Source: Euglena gracilis (taxonomy: Eukaryota > Euglenida > Euglenophyceae > Euglenales). Taken from it: a stretch of 64,000 bases of DNA. The notes beneath the pieces are model-generated. The model saw only the letters and a program-made list of their open reading frames with translations, ran no database searches and was not told the DNA's origin. The position numbers and the translations under genes are program-made. Below are positions 1-9,989 of the stretch, one piece after another; position 1 is the stretch's first letter, and each line of letters starts with the position of its first letter. The stretch covers positions 38,047,123-38,111,122 of the forward strand of contig CP154955.1 in the NCBI GenBank assembly GCA_039621445.1. The letters are read 5' to 3'.

Positions 1-384
1 TCCCGGCGGTCAAACCCAGGGTTTTGAACAAAATGGTGCAGAAGGGAAAAACACCAAAATTGGGCCTGTTCCCCGGGTCCTGGCATCAGCAAATGATGCA
101 CACGCCACCGTGGAGGGTCTCCGCGGAACCAGAGGGTCAAAAGGGTGGGTTTCCCCCCGGGTTTCAAAAAGGTTGGAATTTTGCGCCAAAGCGCAAGCTA
201 AAAATCAAAACCTTAAGTGCGAGTTTGGCCGCCTAAGACATTACACATTGATTGGGGATGCCATTTGCTCAGGGTGTCAATTTCGAGGCCTGGAGGGGAT
301 TACGGACGGAGCCAAACCTCCAGGGAAGCCCACTTGGCCATGCCTTTGGTGGGCGCTGCACGCCACGCCCTGCGCCGCGCCCTG

Positions 385-657
385 TGGGACGGCCTCCGAG
401 CCGTGGGTCAGCTGGCTCAGGCGGTCAAAGATGCGTCGGTGAAGCTCCTCCTCGATGCTGCGCTCCAGCCGGAAGTACGTGGTCGGCAGCATCGAGCCCC
501 GCAGCGCGGCGGTGGACATCAGCGACCGCTCCAGCCCGGCGTCGTCGCTGCCGCCGCCGGCGGAGCCGACCCAGCCGAGCAGCTCGTAGACAGACGGCTT
601 CCCAGCGACCCCGGCCGTTGGGGGGCGGCGGGGCGGGACAAGCAGGTCCCGCTCATC
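385..657 (-). CDS. Exon, unknown proline-rich/acidic gene, left copy (helical segment)
   Basis: The frame encodes a basic/proline stretch, then KPSVYELLGWVG, then a probable helix containing YFRLERSIEEELHRRIFDRL. The right copy (58820-59096) keeps the same frame. The two differ by an in-frame 12-bp indel (four residues after AVPQG) and a one-codon indel, which argues for coding selection. Exon edges are uncertain: an in-frame TGA just upstream of the GAC CTG codons excludes the obvious AG acceptor, so a nonconventional intron is likely. This is the most 3' exon of this gene visible in the left copy; the gene probably continues beyond base 1. No family recognised. Confidence 0.6.
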
Positions 658-726
658 GATTCACTTGGGAACCCCTGGGGTGGGGTGGGGGGGACGTTCC
701 CCTGGCCCAAGCCCATTAACCAAGAC

Positions 727-891
727 CGGTGAAGCAAAGAAGTGAAGCCATGGTCCAGCTGCCGCAGCCCCTCCTCCAGCGACCACGCGCCGCGCTCCAG
801 CTGGCGGGGGTCCGTCAGCGCGAGGAGGTACGGGTCGGCGGGGCTGGGGCCATCGAGCGCGTTGGAGGCAGGGCCGCGCTCTGGCCGATGG
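727..891 (-). CDS. Exon, unknown proline-rich/acidic gene, left copy
   Basis: A tccag acceptor precedes the exon, and the frame contains DPYLLALTDPRQLERGAWSL and then LEEGLRQLDHGFTSLLHR. It may stop at CACCG/GT, where the left copy has gtcttg and the right copy gtgtgag, or it may run 22 bp further to a nonconventional border in front of CAGGGG. The matching exon at 59162-59326 differs by two substitutions in the quoted part (Q to H, D to N). No family recognised. The acidic and hydrophobic pattern suggests a structured helix rather than low complexity. Confidence 0.6.
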
Positions 892-1879
892 CTGGACTTA
901 CCCCCCCCCCTTGGTTGCAATAGGATTCTTGTCTGTTTATGGCCGGCGCTAACTTCGCTTCTGGCCCAGTTTGTGTGGTGAGTGGCCAGGGACCCCTTAC
1001 ACCAGTGCTCTTGTGTTGCTCCCCCTGGCCGGGTGAGCAACTGTGGTGTAATTCCACCGAAAGGTGAGTGTATGTGGGGACATACACTCACCTTGTGTGG
1101 TTGGTGTGGTTCCCGTGGGTGGGTCGACACCCTTGTGCCCCAGTGACTTCCGACTGAGCGGCTTACCCCTCCCCCGGGCCACACCTCAGTTGGGGGTTCA
1201 TATCCCCCCGATGTAGTAACCCACTCCATATAAAGCTCCCTTGGGCTTTAAATCTGGCTGGGATTTCAAGACCCTGGTGGGGTTCATATCTTGGGGGGGG
1301 GGATCAAACTGTTCTGGGCGAACTATACAAACTTTGCGGCCTTCAAATATACCAATTACACGCCAAAATTTCGTTGTGCACCCCCTTTTCACCAAAAATG
1401 TGCAATTTAGGTCCAAAATGGAGGGATTCTGCTGGAAAATTGTCAGATCCCCCAAAATGTTTGTGCTTTTTCCTGAATGTCACCACTGGCAGGCTTGACA
1501 TTGGGGGGGGGGGGAGGGGCTTTTTATTTTCCGTTGGCAAACCCCTTGGGGGGACTTTACATTTAGGGGGGGAATAAATTTTTCACCACACAATTTTTTT
1601 GTGTGGTGAAAAAAAACTTTGGGCTCAAAGAGGGAGGGCAACTGACCACCCAATGATGGGAATCCAGAGATCACTCGCCTTGAGGCATTTGGGCACCCCC
1701 TGCAGCGTTCAGCGAGGTGACATCCCAATCCATTCCAGTCCAATTCAACTCAATTCCTGTCAGAAATTCTTTGACCGGACAGCAGAAGCACCGAGTTTGA
1801 GTCTGTCCAAGACAATGGCAAAACAGGGGGGGGGCAAATGTCCCACGCGGAGCACCCTGGCTATGTGTTTCAGAGGAGG

Positions 1880-2014
1880 ATAAAGAGTCCCAAGGTTGCG
1901 CCCCAATCAGACGGATCTGCAACACTGGTTCCCAGCAGCCTATTTGCTGTTTGACATCCACTTTTGGTGGTTCGATAAACTGCACAGCTTGGTGGCCATG
2001 TTCTGCAAACTGAA
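1880..2014 (-). CDS. Probable exon, unknown gene, left copy
   Basis: A pyrimidine-rich stretch ending ctcacag precedes an open frame containing VQFAEHGHQAVQFIEPPKVD and then VKQQIGCWEPVLQIRLIG. The frame is unchanged in the right copy (60270-60406), where the only nearby differences are an AQ to AH change and downstream indels. GC content is lower than in the neighbouring exons, so this is less certain. The 3' boundary is not resolved. It would sit between the proline-rich exons and the helical exons of the same minus-strand gene. Confidence 0.45.
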
Positions 2015-2349
2015 CTGTGAGAAAATGCAAGGGCTATGAGAAACAAACCCCAAATTTATTCCTAATTACCATGGACAGAGCGGCACCATTTCTGAAGACA
2101 TTCCTTTCTCTGGACTGTATATCACCCCGCTTCAACGCTTGGCTTTGCCTGCGGACTTTTTGACATGGTCAAAATATGCTTCGCATTCGGATGGAAATCT
2201 GTCGATGGCTGGAATGATGGAGGGAGGGCGATATCAGAGGGGATGGTTAAATGAGGGTGGGGGGATGGGGACAAAAATGTTTCCGAGAGCGTTCTAAAAC
2301 TTCAAAGACACAAATGATTATGCTTCAAGCAATGGCAGTCCGCCTCACT

Positions 2350-2673
2350 GCCGGCTGCCAAAATGCATGGAATGCTTTCCCCCCCTGGCTGCAGAACCGG
2401 CCGGCCGGATGGCCCGCGGCCGCCAGGTACCCATTGGACGGCCCCGCCTGCAGCCACGTCGGGATGACGTCGTCGCTGCCCAGGGAGGCCCTCCCCCTGC
2501 GGGCCGAGCCCCGGCTCGCCCGCCGGTCCCCGGGCCTGCCCTCCGGGGCGGCGTCGCCCCACGCTGGGGCCGGCGGCCCCCCCGCCGGCCGGCGGAAGGC
2601 GTAGCCTTCGTCCGGGCCAGGGGCGAACGGGGCGGGCCGCCGCGAGGCGCCGGGGGACGGCTGGCGCCGCTTT
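2350..2673 (-). CDS. Exon, unknown gene, left copy; reading frame unresolved
   Basis: This GC-rich block has long open frames in all three minus phases. If the upstream intron follows the CAG/CTG rule (CAGGCAGTGG in the donor against a CACCGCCTG end), the exon starts at 2673 in the frame containing ASRPPAPRGGPP. The alternative frame ends in the more protein-like GSDDVIPTWLQAGPSNGYL, and the single substitution between copies inside the block is synonymous only in that frame. I cannot decide between them. The product is proline/arginine/glycine-rich either way; no family recognised. Confidence 0.5.
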
Positions 2674-2894
2674 GGGAGCAGGCGGTGCGACCACCTGACG
2701 TTGGGGGGGGGGGGCTCATGGGCATATGCTTGTCCTGTTGCCGCTTTCCACACCACGGTGGAAAAAGATTTTTGTTTACTGAATTGAAATGTCTGAATTT
2801 GGGCACATCTGACCATCTGCGTTCTGAGGGAGGGAAAAACTTGCACATCGCAGAAGGCGCACGGTGGGGGTGAACCGCAAACCACTGCCTGGTC

Positions 2895-3390
2895 GAGACG
2901 GGCGGCCTTGACGGGCTGGCAGGCCGTGAGCCCCGGGTCGGGTCGACGGAGGACGACCGCTGCGGGGAGGCCCGCCCCGCCGGATGCATTGCCGGCCGTA
3001 GGGCCGGGGACTCTCGACAGGGGCAGGGCTGGGGGTGGGGGGCGAGATGTGGATGCCACGGCACCGTGTCCCCAGCCCTGGCTGGGGGCTGTGGGGGTGT
3101 GGGGCCCCGCCCTCCTCCGCCGACGGCCGGCGGTCCCTCCGACTGGCGGGGAGGGAGTGGCTCCGCGGCGGGGGCTGGCGGGGTGGGGGCCGGGCGCTGC
3201 GGGGCACAGCGGGGGCCGGCGGAGGTCGCGTGGGCCGGGTCGCGCGGCCCTCAGGGGCCGCGGTCGTTGGCCGGTGCGCCGCGGCCAGCGATCGGTGGGC
3301 GGGCGTCTGGGACGGCTGGCGCGGCGGGGGCTGCACGGGCTCCTCCTCGTCCTCCTCCTCCTCCTGCTCAGGCCCACCCCCTTCTTCGTC
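2895..3390 (-). CDS. Exon, acidic then proline-rich region, left copy
   Basis: The frame opens with an acidic run (DEEGGGPEQEEEEDEEP) and continues through PVQPPPRQPS into a long proline/arginine-rich region with SPQPGLGTRCRGIHISPPTP. The boundary with the exon at 4804 follows the nonconventional rule: the intron 3391-4803 carries CAG at +4 and CTG at -8, and its ends pair (CAGAGAGTT with AACCTCTG). In this frame the two copies show a mix of synonymous and replacement changes, whereas a competing frame (from 3377) shows replacements only. Probably a disordered linker or nuclear/cytoskeletal protein; that is a guess from composition. Confidence 0.6.
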
Positions 3391-4357
3391 CTCGTCAGAG
3401 GTTCTTTTTGGTCCCTGGGTGGGGGAGGTTGGCTTTGGTTACCGGGGGGGGGGGGGGTTTGAAGCTAGATAAAATTAGAACCGACAAAATTGGAAGCCGA
3501 AAAAAATGGTGCCAAACCTGAAAACGGCCCGGAAAAAATTGGCAGGTTTTGTTTGCAAGATGACTGGAAAAAGGGTGATTTTGAAAAATTTGAGACAGGA
3601 TTTTCAAAAAAGGGCCGGAAAATTTTGGCAGGATTTCTGTACGCCAATTTTTTCCCAATCAATTTTTCGGCCTCCAATCCCCCCCCCCCCGGTACCATTT
3701 TTCACATCAATTCCAGTGCAAACAAAAATCATGGGAGCAAACATTGTGAGAAAACTTACGGGAAAATTATGGCTTTATCTTAGTTTCTTTATTTCTGGAT
3801 TCTGAAATTTGAGGATCACATCAGAGGAAATTTCGCAATATGTGAAAATTAAATGCATCTTTTTCTTGCACTTTTTGCATGGGAGAAGAACACAAAATCA
3901 GCATAAAATATCAATTATATGTTTTGGTGAATGTCAAAACCATGATTTTTTGTAATTTAGAAAATGCCGATTCTAAAAATACGAGCTTCATTGGGGGGGG
4001 ATTTTGAAAGAGTTCCATATTCTGGACCTGATTTTACCCGACACCAATTTTTTTGGCATTTTTTTGTCATTTATGAAAAAATTGAAAAGATTCCAACAGA
4101 ACTAAAACAATCACGCAAAAAAAACAACCAAAAATGCGCCCCGCTGCAATTTCACCAAATTTGGATAACACAACAAAAAAAATATAAATATGCCATCTGC
4201 TGTCTTTGATATGTGTGTGATACACAAAAATTAGAGATACAAATGAATGTGAGGGGGGTGCAACATGGATCCTCGAAAAACATGTTCACAGAAAAAAAGC
4301 AAAGAAAGACGTTAAGAAAAAGGAAAATAAAGGCAAAGAAAACACAAATTGCTTGTA

Positions 4358-4405
4358 AATTCCTCCAGGAGCTCCCCCGGAATGTACACTTTCTACTGGA
4401 GAGGA
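4358..4405 (+). repeat. Dispersed 45-bp motif, copy 1
   Basis: The stretch can be read on the plus strand as KFLQELPRNVHFLLERTL. Related sequence occurs at 16872-16928 (minus strand, KFLQDLPWDVHFLLERT) and 28124-28175 (plus strand, KILWELLWDVHFLLERI then stop). The peptide reading is conserved better than chance would suggest, although there is no clear longer ORF around any copy. Here the motif lies inside an ~86-bp segment missing from the right copy of the duplication. Confidence 0.6.
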
Positions 4406-4589
4406 CTTTGAAAAAACTGCACTTTGCCTGGAGAATTTGTTCCATTGTGCACACATCTCATGCAACATTGGTGCATATTTTAGAGAATCATTCACGTTTT
4501 TTTCCACCAAAAAACATCAAATCAACACAAATCAGCAAATCATCTCATTTTGCAAATTTTGCAAATTTAGCAAAAATGCGAATTTTCAA

Positions 4590-4715
4590 GAATTTGATTA
4601 TGTACATATATGTACATAGGTGTATATGTATAGACATGTATGACATATATATGTCCGTATATATGTATATATATGCATATATATACATATATATACATAT
4701 ATATGTATGTATGGG
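4590..4715. repeat. AT-rich TATATG-type microsatellite
   Basis: Repeats of tatatg/tacatat dominate the stretch. The equivalent tract in the right copy (62915-63045) has a different unit composition, including an acacac run, as expected of a fast-changing microsatellite. Confidence 0.85.
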
Positions 4716-4803
4716 ATGCTGCTGATTGCTGTCATTTCCATGCCAGCAATCTTAATGCAAGTTCCTCAGCATCCAGTCTCCCTGTTTAAAAAACTCTCTG
4801 GCC

Positions 4804-5166
4804 GTCCTCCTCCTCCTCGTCGCCTTCGTCCTCCCTCTGCGCCTCCCTCCGGTCCCCGGGGAGGGAGGCCTTGCTCCGCATCGGCGATGGCGCCTCAATG
4901 GCGATCTGCACTGACGCCAGCCGGGACACGTTGTTGACCTCCAGGCTGGTGCTGGGCTGCGGCGGCGGCAGGCTCTTCGCCTGGGCCCCCCGGGAGCCGC
5001 CGGGGCTCGCCGCGTCGCGCGGGGTGCGGGGCACAGGGGCGGAGGCCGGGGCGGGCTGCCGGGGCGGGGAGGGCGGGGCGGGGGCCACCCGCGGGGGCGG
5101 CCGGGAGGCGGGCCGCCGGCACCGCTGCATCCCCACACCGAGGGTCCCGAGAGGAGCACACTCCAT
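4804..5166 (-). CDS. Exon with possible start, proline-rich then acidic, left copy
   Basis: From the first ATG of this frame (at 5166) it reads MECAPLGTLGVGMQRCRR, then a PAPASAP-type proline region, then the ordered-looking STSLEVNNVSRLASVQIAIE and an acidic end (REDEGDEEEED). The same frame is open in the right copy at 63136-63498. The ATG need not be the start: the sequence ctggccATGG also fits a nonconventional intron end (CTG + 5), so this may be an internal exon continuing from the CAP-domain exons at 5.9-10.1 kb. No family recognised. Confidence 0.6.
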
Positions 5167-5187
5167 GGCCAGCCGGGCCGGATGGGT

Positions 5188-5860
5188 CTTGACTGAATCG
5201 AGGGGCCTTTGGGGGCCACCTTTCCATGGGGTCACCGAGTAATGTAAATGTGGCATTTTAATTTGCCATCAAATGTCATTGGGAAATAGGGGAGTGACCT
5301 GACCTGACCAAAAGAGGGGTGAAAAAGTGGTTTGGTGCTTCTCAGGTGGACAAAATGAACTGTCACTTTTCCTTTAAGAAATCTACAAATGCACAGTGGC
5401 CTCTTTTTTGGCACATGCCCATTTGTTCCTTTGTTCATTTTCATTTTGCTGTGACTTCAAAATAATCCGACCAAATTACTTTAATTGAGAACAATTTGCC
5501 CGACAGGGAAAATTCATATCTACCTATTCAAAACTGCACATATGCATACTATTCAAGCATCTCTGCCCTATTCAAGCATCCAAAAAAGAGAAAGATATGG
5601 ATGCAGATCTGCATACAGATGTAGATATACATAAAGATGAGGATATAGATACAAGGTATAGATATAGATACTCCGGGAACTGAGAAATACAATTGATTAT
5701 AACTTTGTCGGTTCTATCCACCAGAAAAAACTTTTTGAAAAACGGCCATTGAAAGTTCTGAAAAGGGTGGTCAGAAGGAATTAAAGAAAGGTGTTTTGGT
5801 CTTTTCTTTTGGAATTTTCTGCTTGAAATTTTAATTTCTCCACAGGGTCCAAAAATATTT
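5188..5860. other. Noncoding stretch at the end of the left duplicate
   Basis: No convincing exon. It includes ATAGAT-like tandem sequence at 5590-5672 and the point (about 5663) where similarity to the right copy can no longer be followed. Confidence 0.6.
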
Positions 5861-5914
5861 TAACACTCATGGGTCCATGAAATGCTTATGAAATGGTTAC
5901 AAAATGGGTTGCCA

Positions 5915-6045
5915 CGTGACCGGCCGGCGCGGAACAGGACTCGGAATGAGGCGGTGGCTGCGGGCTGGGGGCCTGTGCGTTCTGCAACTGCGGCTGCCGT
6001 CCTCCCTTGTTCCACGGCGTAGAGGCGGCAGGCCCCGGGGTCGAA
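5915..6045 (-). CDS. Possible exon downstream of CAP domain, P/Q-rich
   Basis: A GC-rich block with two competing minus frames: one with DPGACRLYAVEQGRTAAAVA, the other a P/Q-rich frame with QPQLQNAQAPSPQPPPHSES. The nonconventional acceptor rule (CTG + 5 nt) would favour the P/Q-rich frame. It probably belongs to the C-terminal tail of the CAP-domain protein or links that gene to the downstream proline-rich exons. Boundaries uncertain. Confidence 0.45.
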
Positions 6046-6129
6046 GGCATCAGAGGGGGACAGAACCCCAACCCAAGCCAACTGTCACATGTCCAGGCAA
6101 CTGCATTCAGTCCAGGCAACTGCCTCAGA

Positions 6130-6262
6130 CATCGGAGCCTGGGGAGCCGTATCTGCCTCCACCGATGGCTGCTGCAGCTTCTCGTCGGGCTTCTTCTCCA
6201 GTTGCGCCGCCCGGCGCTCGAAAGCGTCCTTGACCTTTTCGCCCGGGTCACGGGCAAAGGGT
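6130..6262 (-). CDS. Possible exon downstream of CAP domain, charged helix
   Basis: The frame contains DPGEKVKDAFERRAAQLEKK followed by PDEKLQQPSVEADTAPQAPM, a charged and probably helical segment with Lys/Glu pairs. No clean AG acceptor stands at its 5' edge. A perfect 13-bp direct repeat (gcagttgcctgga, twice) lies at its 3' edge. Likely part of the C-terminal extension of the CAP protein. Confidence 0.45.
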
Positions 6263-6444
6263 GCCCGTGGGTGGGGGGAGTGTAGGGTTGTGTGGGAAGA
6301 GACCAACATGCCTGACTGCTGAAAATCACACCCCAATCGTTACAAATAAAAAAATGACTTTCCTGAACGGAGAGCATGCATTTTACCCCAAACCTGTCTG
6401 GCATGCCCATTGGACAGGCACCTCCACGCTCACCGAAGGCTTAC

Positions 6445-6525
6445 GTTCGCTGAGGAGGGAGTGGCTCCGGCTTCGGTCTGACGGGCCGTCCGCATCCGCA
6501 CTCCGCCCACCGTCGCTTCCTCCCA
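6445..6525 (-). CDS. CAP-protein gene, exon after the domain
   Basis: Bounded by a clean cccccag acceptor and a GTAAGC donor. It is 81 bp (27 codons), phase 0 at both ends, and the preceding exon also ends in phase 0 after CAG. It encodes WEEATVGGVRMRTARQTEAG and a short serine/threonine tail. Together with its phase this supports a continuation of the CAP protein beyond the domain. Confidence 0.55.
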
Positions 6526-6954
6526 CTGGGGGTGGCCCCACACAATTGCACATCGGCACCGCATTGCTTTCTGCACAAATGCCAGCGTTCTGGCAATGAA
6601 ATGCATACCCTCGTTTCCCACCATTACAATGAAACAGAACATTGGCACCTCTGTCACTTTTCTCAGGCATTTTAAGGTTTCGTCCGTCCTTTCACGGAAC
6701 TCTTTTCCACAAGCGACCCCCTGTTCCTTCGTTTGTGATGCGTTCAGACAAAAACACCGGCAACAATTGAGTAATAGTGAAGGGGAATGCCACCCCGGCT
6801 TGGCAGAGGCCAAATACATTGGGAGGGTGCAAGAAAAGAGGTTCCATTACTTGCATGGAATTTGAATATTTTCTCTGCCTGGATGGCATTCCCTTCAACA
6901 TCATGCCCCAAACGGCGCCGGGAAAAAAGCAGATGGAAATGGCGTGGTCAAGAC

Positions 6955-7032
6955 CTGCGAAGGGAAGCGGTTACGCCAATTTCCAGCGGGGCTGTACTGG
7001 CAGACGACGAGCCAGTCGCCTTCGGGCTTCTT
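6955..7032 (-). CDS. CAP domain, last domain exon (CAP2 motif region)
   Basis: Encodes KKPEGDWLVCQYSPAGNWRN, matching the conserved end of CAP/PR-1 domains (V-C-x-Y-x-P-x-G-N). The exon ends in CAG before gtcttg and runs in phase 0 into the exon at 6525. Its 5' edge fits CTG + 5 nt (start 7032), but the partner donor after CAMCRMD is not clear, so this junction may be a nonstandard or intermediate intron. Confidence 0.8.
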
Positions 7033-7308
7033 TTGACCAGTTCGAGCGGTCCAGGAGGTGCTTTTCTTTTTTTCGTTTACTTCAGGCCAGTGGTGGGGTG
7101 AACAGGTTCCCAGCCTCTTGTTTCAATCTCCTGGACCCTTCTTGCTCACAGGAGAGCGGCCCCCAAAATGTGGTCTCACATTTAAATCCATTTTTGATGG
7201 CAGATACCAAATTTGCGCCCCCGCCCCTACAACTTTACGAGCAGTGGTGAACAAATGAAAACCAGTCTCGCAGTTCCATGAGGAAAACAAAAGAGGCCCA
7301 GCCCCCAC

Positions 7309-7505
7309 CATCCATCCGGCACATCGCGCAGCCGATCTCCACGCTGTCCTTCCACACCAGCTGCGTGAAGTGGCCGGCGGCCGGGCACGGCGCCGGGTTG
7401 TCGAAGTCGTAATGCTCAATCTCGGAGTACCACGCATCCACCACCCGCTGGGCGGAGGGCCGGTGAGAGGACCGGTACAGGCTCTCCCCGAACTCACAGT
7501 CCTCT
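7309..7505 (-). CDS. CAP (SCP/TAPS/PR-1) domain protein, core exon
   Basis: This exon carries the heart of a CAP domain: FGESLYRSS (first conserved Glu), VVDAWYSEIEHYDFDNP (second conserved Glu in SEIEHYDF) and GHFTQLVWKDSVEIGCA (signature 1 with the conserved His). With the His in CTHSP from the preceding exon, all four residues of the CAP cavity tetrad are present. CAP proteins such as plant PR-1 and animal GAPR-1 bind sterols and lipids and are usually secreted or membrane-associated; no signal peptide can be placed here because the first exon is not identified. The 5' border uses a nonconventional intron (7506-8637) whose ends ATCCAGGGCAT and ATGCCCTG pair perfectly. Confidence 0.93.
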
Positions 7506-8637
7506 GGGGGCAGGGCATCGCCGGTCCATCACAAGGACTTTGAGGTGGACAAGGGGAGGTGGCGCCCACCCATCACTAAGGCAGGACTTGACTTTTGGGA
7601 ACCATTTTCATAGGCGGCCGGTCTCGCGCGTAACACGCCATTGGCTTCTGTTTGCGCAATTGAACAAGCGGACTTTCTTCTGAAAACCACAATAATTGGC
7701 ACCGATAAGCGAATTTTATTGGTGCATGTCGTTCTCTCATCCTCTTCATCTAAGGCAGGACTTGACTTTTCGGGGGGGGGGACTTATTTTGAATTTTATT
7801 TGGGGGGGGGTTACCCACATATCGGTGCTCTAGGAAAAGTATGCCTTTGGGATCTGACTTGAAAGGTCACCGAAGGGTGCTGCAGGTCTTCAAAAGCCAA
7901 CAAAGGGGTAGATGTGTGTCACCCAGCCGCCAGAACTCACCCAGTGCTGAGAGTTTCCACAGGAAATGCAGCAAACAAGCCCAAGGTGTTTTGTATATGC
8001 TTGTCTTTTTTTTTACTCCTGGCAAACAAGAAACGCACAAAAACAAAACTTGGTGCCATGTTTCAGAGGACAAAAAACCAACAAAATGTTAAAATATTAA
8101 TCTTTATCCCAGGTGTCACCCCCAATGGTGTAAATCAAATATCTGGACCCGAACCCCAGGAATTAAAAAAAAAAGAGGAATCAGCACAGTCGCGCACGAT
8201 GACACAAAAAACCTTGAGGGCGAAAAAAGAAAACCTTGAGAAACAAGAAAAAAATGTGGGCCACCAGACCCTGCATTGGAGCCATCTCCCCCGACCCCCT
8301 CCCCCGGACACGTGAAAATACAGCCATGTGTCAGACCGATCCAGACTTCAAAAGCAACAAACCTCCTTTCAACCAAGCAAGCAATTAAGGGAGACCAAAG
8401 CCCCTTGAAATGTGCGGCTATTTGGCTTCCAGTCTGAAAAAGCCAATTCCAAGAACTCGACTGTGTTCCTGGGTTTTACAGGCTTCCAGACTTCGTTTAG
8501 CAGTGTGTTTGGGAAACGCCCTCTGAAGCACGCTGGCCAAGCCGTTTACCCTTGTGATGAGGAGGTTGTTGAAATGCAGCCATACGTTTATTCTTAAAAA
8601 AAGCCCTTAGTTGTGCCATAGGCTGTATGCCCTGGAT

Positions 8638-8709
8638 GGAGAATGCGTGCACTGTCCAAACCGTGCCCACTTTGTTGCTGACAATGCAACCTCCTCCGAC
8701 CATGAGACA
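8638..8709 (-). CDS. CAP domain, second exon (His motif)
   Basis: Encodes VSWSEEVALSATKWARFGQC and THSP, the W-S-E-E-L-A...A-x-x-W-A...C-x-H-S segment of CAP domains, including the cavity His. Both borders fit the CAG(+4)/CTG(-8) rule, and splicing by that rule gives uninterrupted homology: HGVP-VSWSEE upstream and CTHSP-EDCEFG downstream. GT-AG splicing cannot give this. Confidence 0.88.
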
Positions 8710-8891
8710 TATAGCAGCAGCGTTCTGTCCCCGTCAAACAAATGTAAAGGAGGAGGGTCACCCACTTGTGCGAAATGCAAAATGGGCAGGAGACACACAC
8801 ACACTCTCTCTCTCTCTCTCAACACCAGTGTTGCACCAAAAGGCTTGCCGTTGGACCTGGGTGCCGTGGGGGGGGGGAAGGAAGGCTGGGC

Positions 8892-8934
8892 GGGACGCCA
8901 TGTATTCGGCGCTTCGCGTTGTGGCAATCCACCC
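8892..8934 (-). CDS. CAP domain, first exon (HN-x-x-R motif)
   Basis: A 43-bp exon encoding VDCHNAKRRIHGVP, the classical start of a CAP domain. The upstream intron (8935-9351) starts GGCCAG and ends CTGCGACT, with GACTGG directly repeated across the two splice sites. The downstream intron (8710-8891) starts GCCCAG and ends CTGCTATA. Joined to its neighbours it reads DPEDW-VDCHNAKRRIHGVP-VSW. Confidence 0.85.
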
Positions 8935-9351
8935 AGTCGCAGGGCAGCATCGGAGCATGCCGCCAACGAACTCCCACAACCAACCAGACTGCCCAGGCGT
9001 CTCTGAGCAACCCTCCCCAAATTGCAAATTGGGGGGGGGGCAGTTCAAGGGTTGGAAAATCTGGTTTGTTCACAGAAAGAGAAACGATCAAATCGGCTGG
9101 CTGGGATGGATGCCAGAATTTGTCCCAAAGATTGGTGCAGCAGCTCATTTTTGTTCCTCCGTTTGACGGGGGGAAACATACAGAAGCCTTGGGAGGGGAT
9201 TTTTGGTCTGGACCCCCTGGCACAGGCGGCAGGATTTGGACCCCCCTCAATGTGTTAGTGGTGGTGGTGGCGGCGGCGGTGACCCACCCATTCTGCATCC
9301 CCCCAGGGTGATGCAAAATTCGCCTGCCACACCGCCTGGGCTGCACTGGCC

Positions 9352-9409
9352 AGTCCTCGGGGTCGACCTCAACCATCAGCACGCCGTGGCGGTTCACCCG
9401 CCCCCAGGG
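9352..9409 (-). CDS. CAP-protein gene, exon upstream of the domain
   Basis: Encodes PWGRVNRHGVLMVEVDPED. The acceptor CTGTGCAG satisfies both AG and the CTG(-8) rule. The 3' border joins cleanly in frame to the HN-x-x-R exon through a nonconventional intron flanked by 8-mers GGACTGGC and CGACTGGG (6 of 8 identical). Confidence 0.72.
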
Positions 9410-9989
9410 CTGCACAGGTGTGGTGGGGGTGGTTTACCGACCCGCGGAGATGGAGGGTGCTTCTACACTTCCAAACCAGTCAGCGACCTTTCAGAAAATG
9501 GTCAATCACCCCCCAGGGGGGTTGGTCACTGACCGCAAATAAGAGGAAAATGGCCTGTTCTGGTTGGGGGGGGGGGAGGAGGGCAGTCGTGACAAAGTGA
9601 TTGCGTATCCCCCAATCCACTTTTGAAACCTCTCCCCCGCAATGGGATGGACCCAACTAAAGGTCACCCGGCTGGCTGATCGCACTAAATTGATGTTCAT
9701 CAATCCATTTTGGTCCATGCATCTGAATGCAGGGAAGTCCCAAAGCTGCACTTTCACATTGGGAAGTGTACAATGAGCACTGCCTCAGCGCAAAGGTTGT
9801 GTTTGTTTGTTTGTTTAAGACTGTGCTAATAAAGACATCATGGAGACACAAACTTACGGTCGAAGGTTGTTGTGTTTGAACTGCGCCAAATTGCTTTGTA
9901 TTCTCCACCCAGAACGCCATGCTAAGGAAATTCTAACTCGAAAACATTCTGAAAACACAGGAAGGGGTGGTTGACCCCCTCCCCGCCAC

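Larger units (their letters stand above)
30..5663. repeat. Left copy of a duplicated gene-bearing segment
   Basis: This interval matches 58060-63993 in the same orientation, at an identity that by eye is well over 90 percent in both exons and introns. Differences are point substitutions plus a few indels. About 86 bp near 4350-4436 is present only here, about 414 bp next to position 237 is present only in the right copy, and there are small G/C-run length changes. Similarity begins near base 30 and fades at 5663, within about seven bases of where the window ends in the right copy, so the true right border is unknown. Seen directly by comparison; whether the two copies are a tandem duplication or a wider array cannot be told from one window. 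Confidence 0.95.

Noticed and set aside
2325-3377. 350-codon open frame across two exon blocks (and its right-copy twin at 60736-61788)
   Set aside because: It spans a presumed intron, and in the upstream block nearly all substitutions between the copies change its amino acids, unlike the competing frame. The GC-rich composition makes all frames open.
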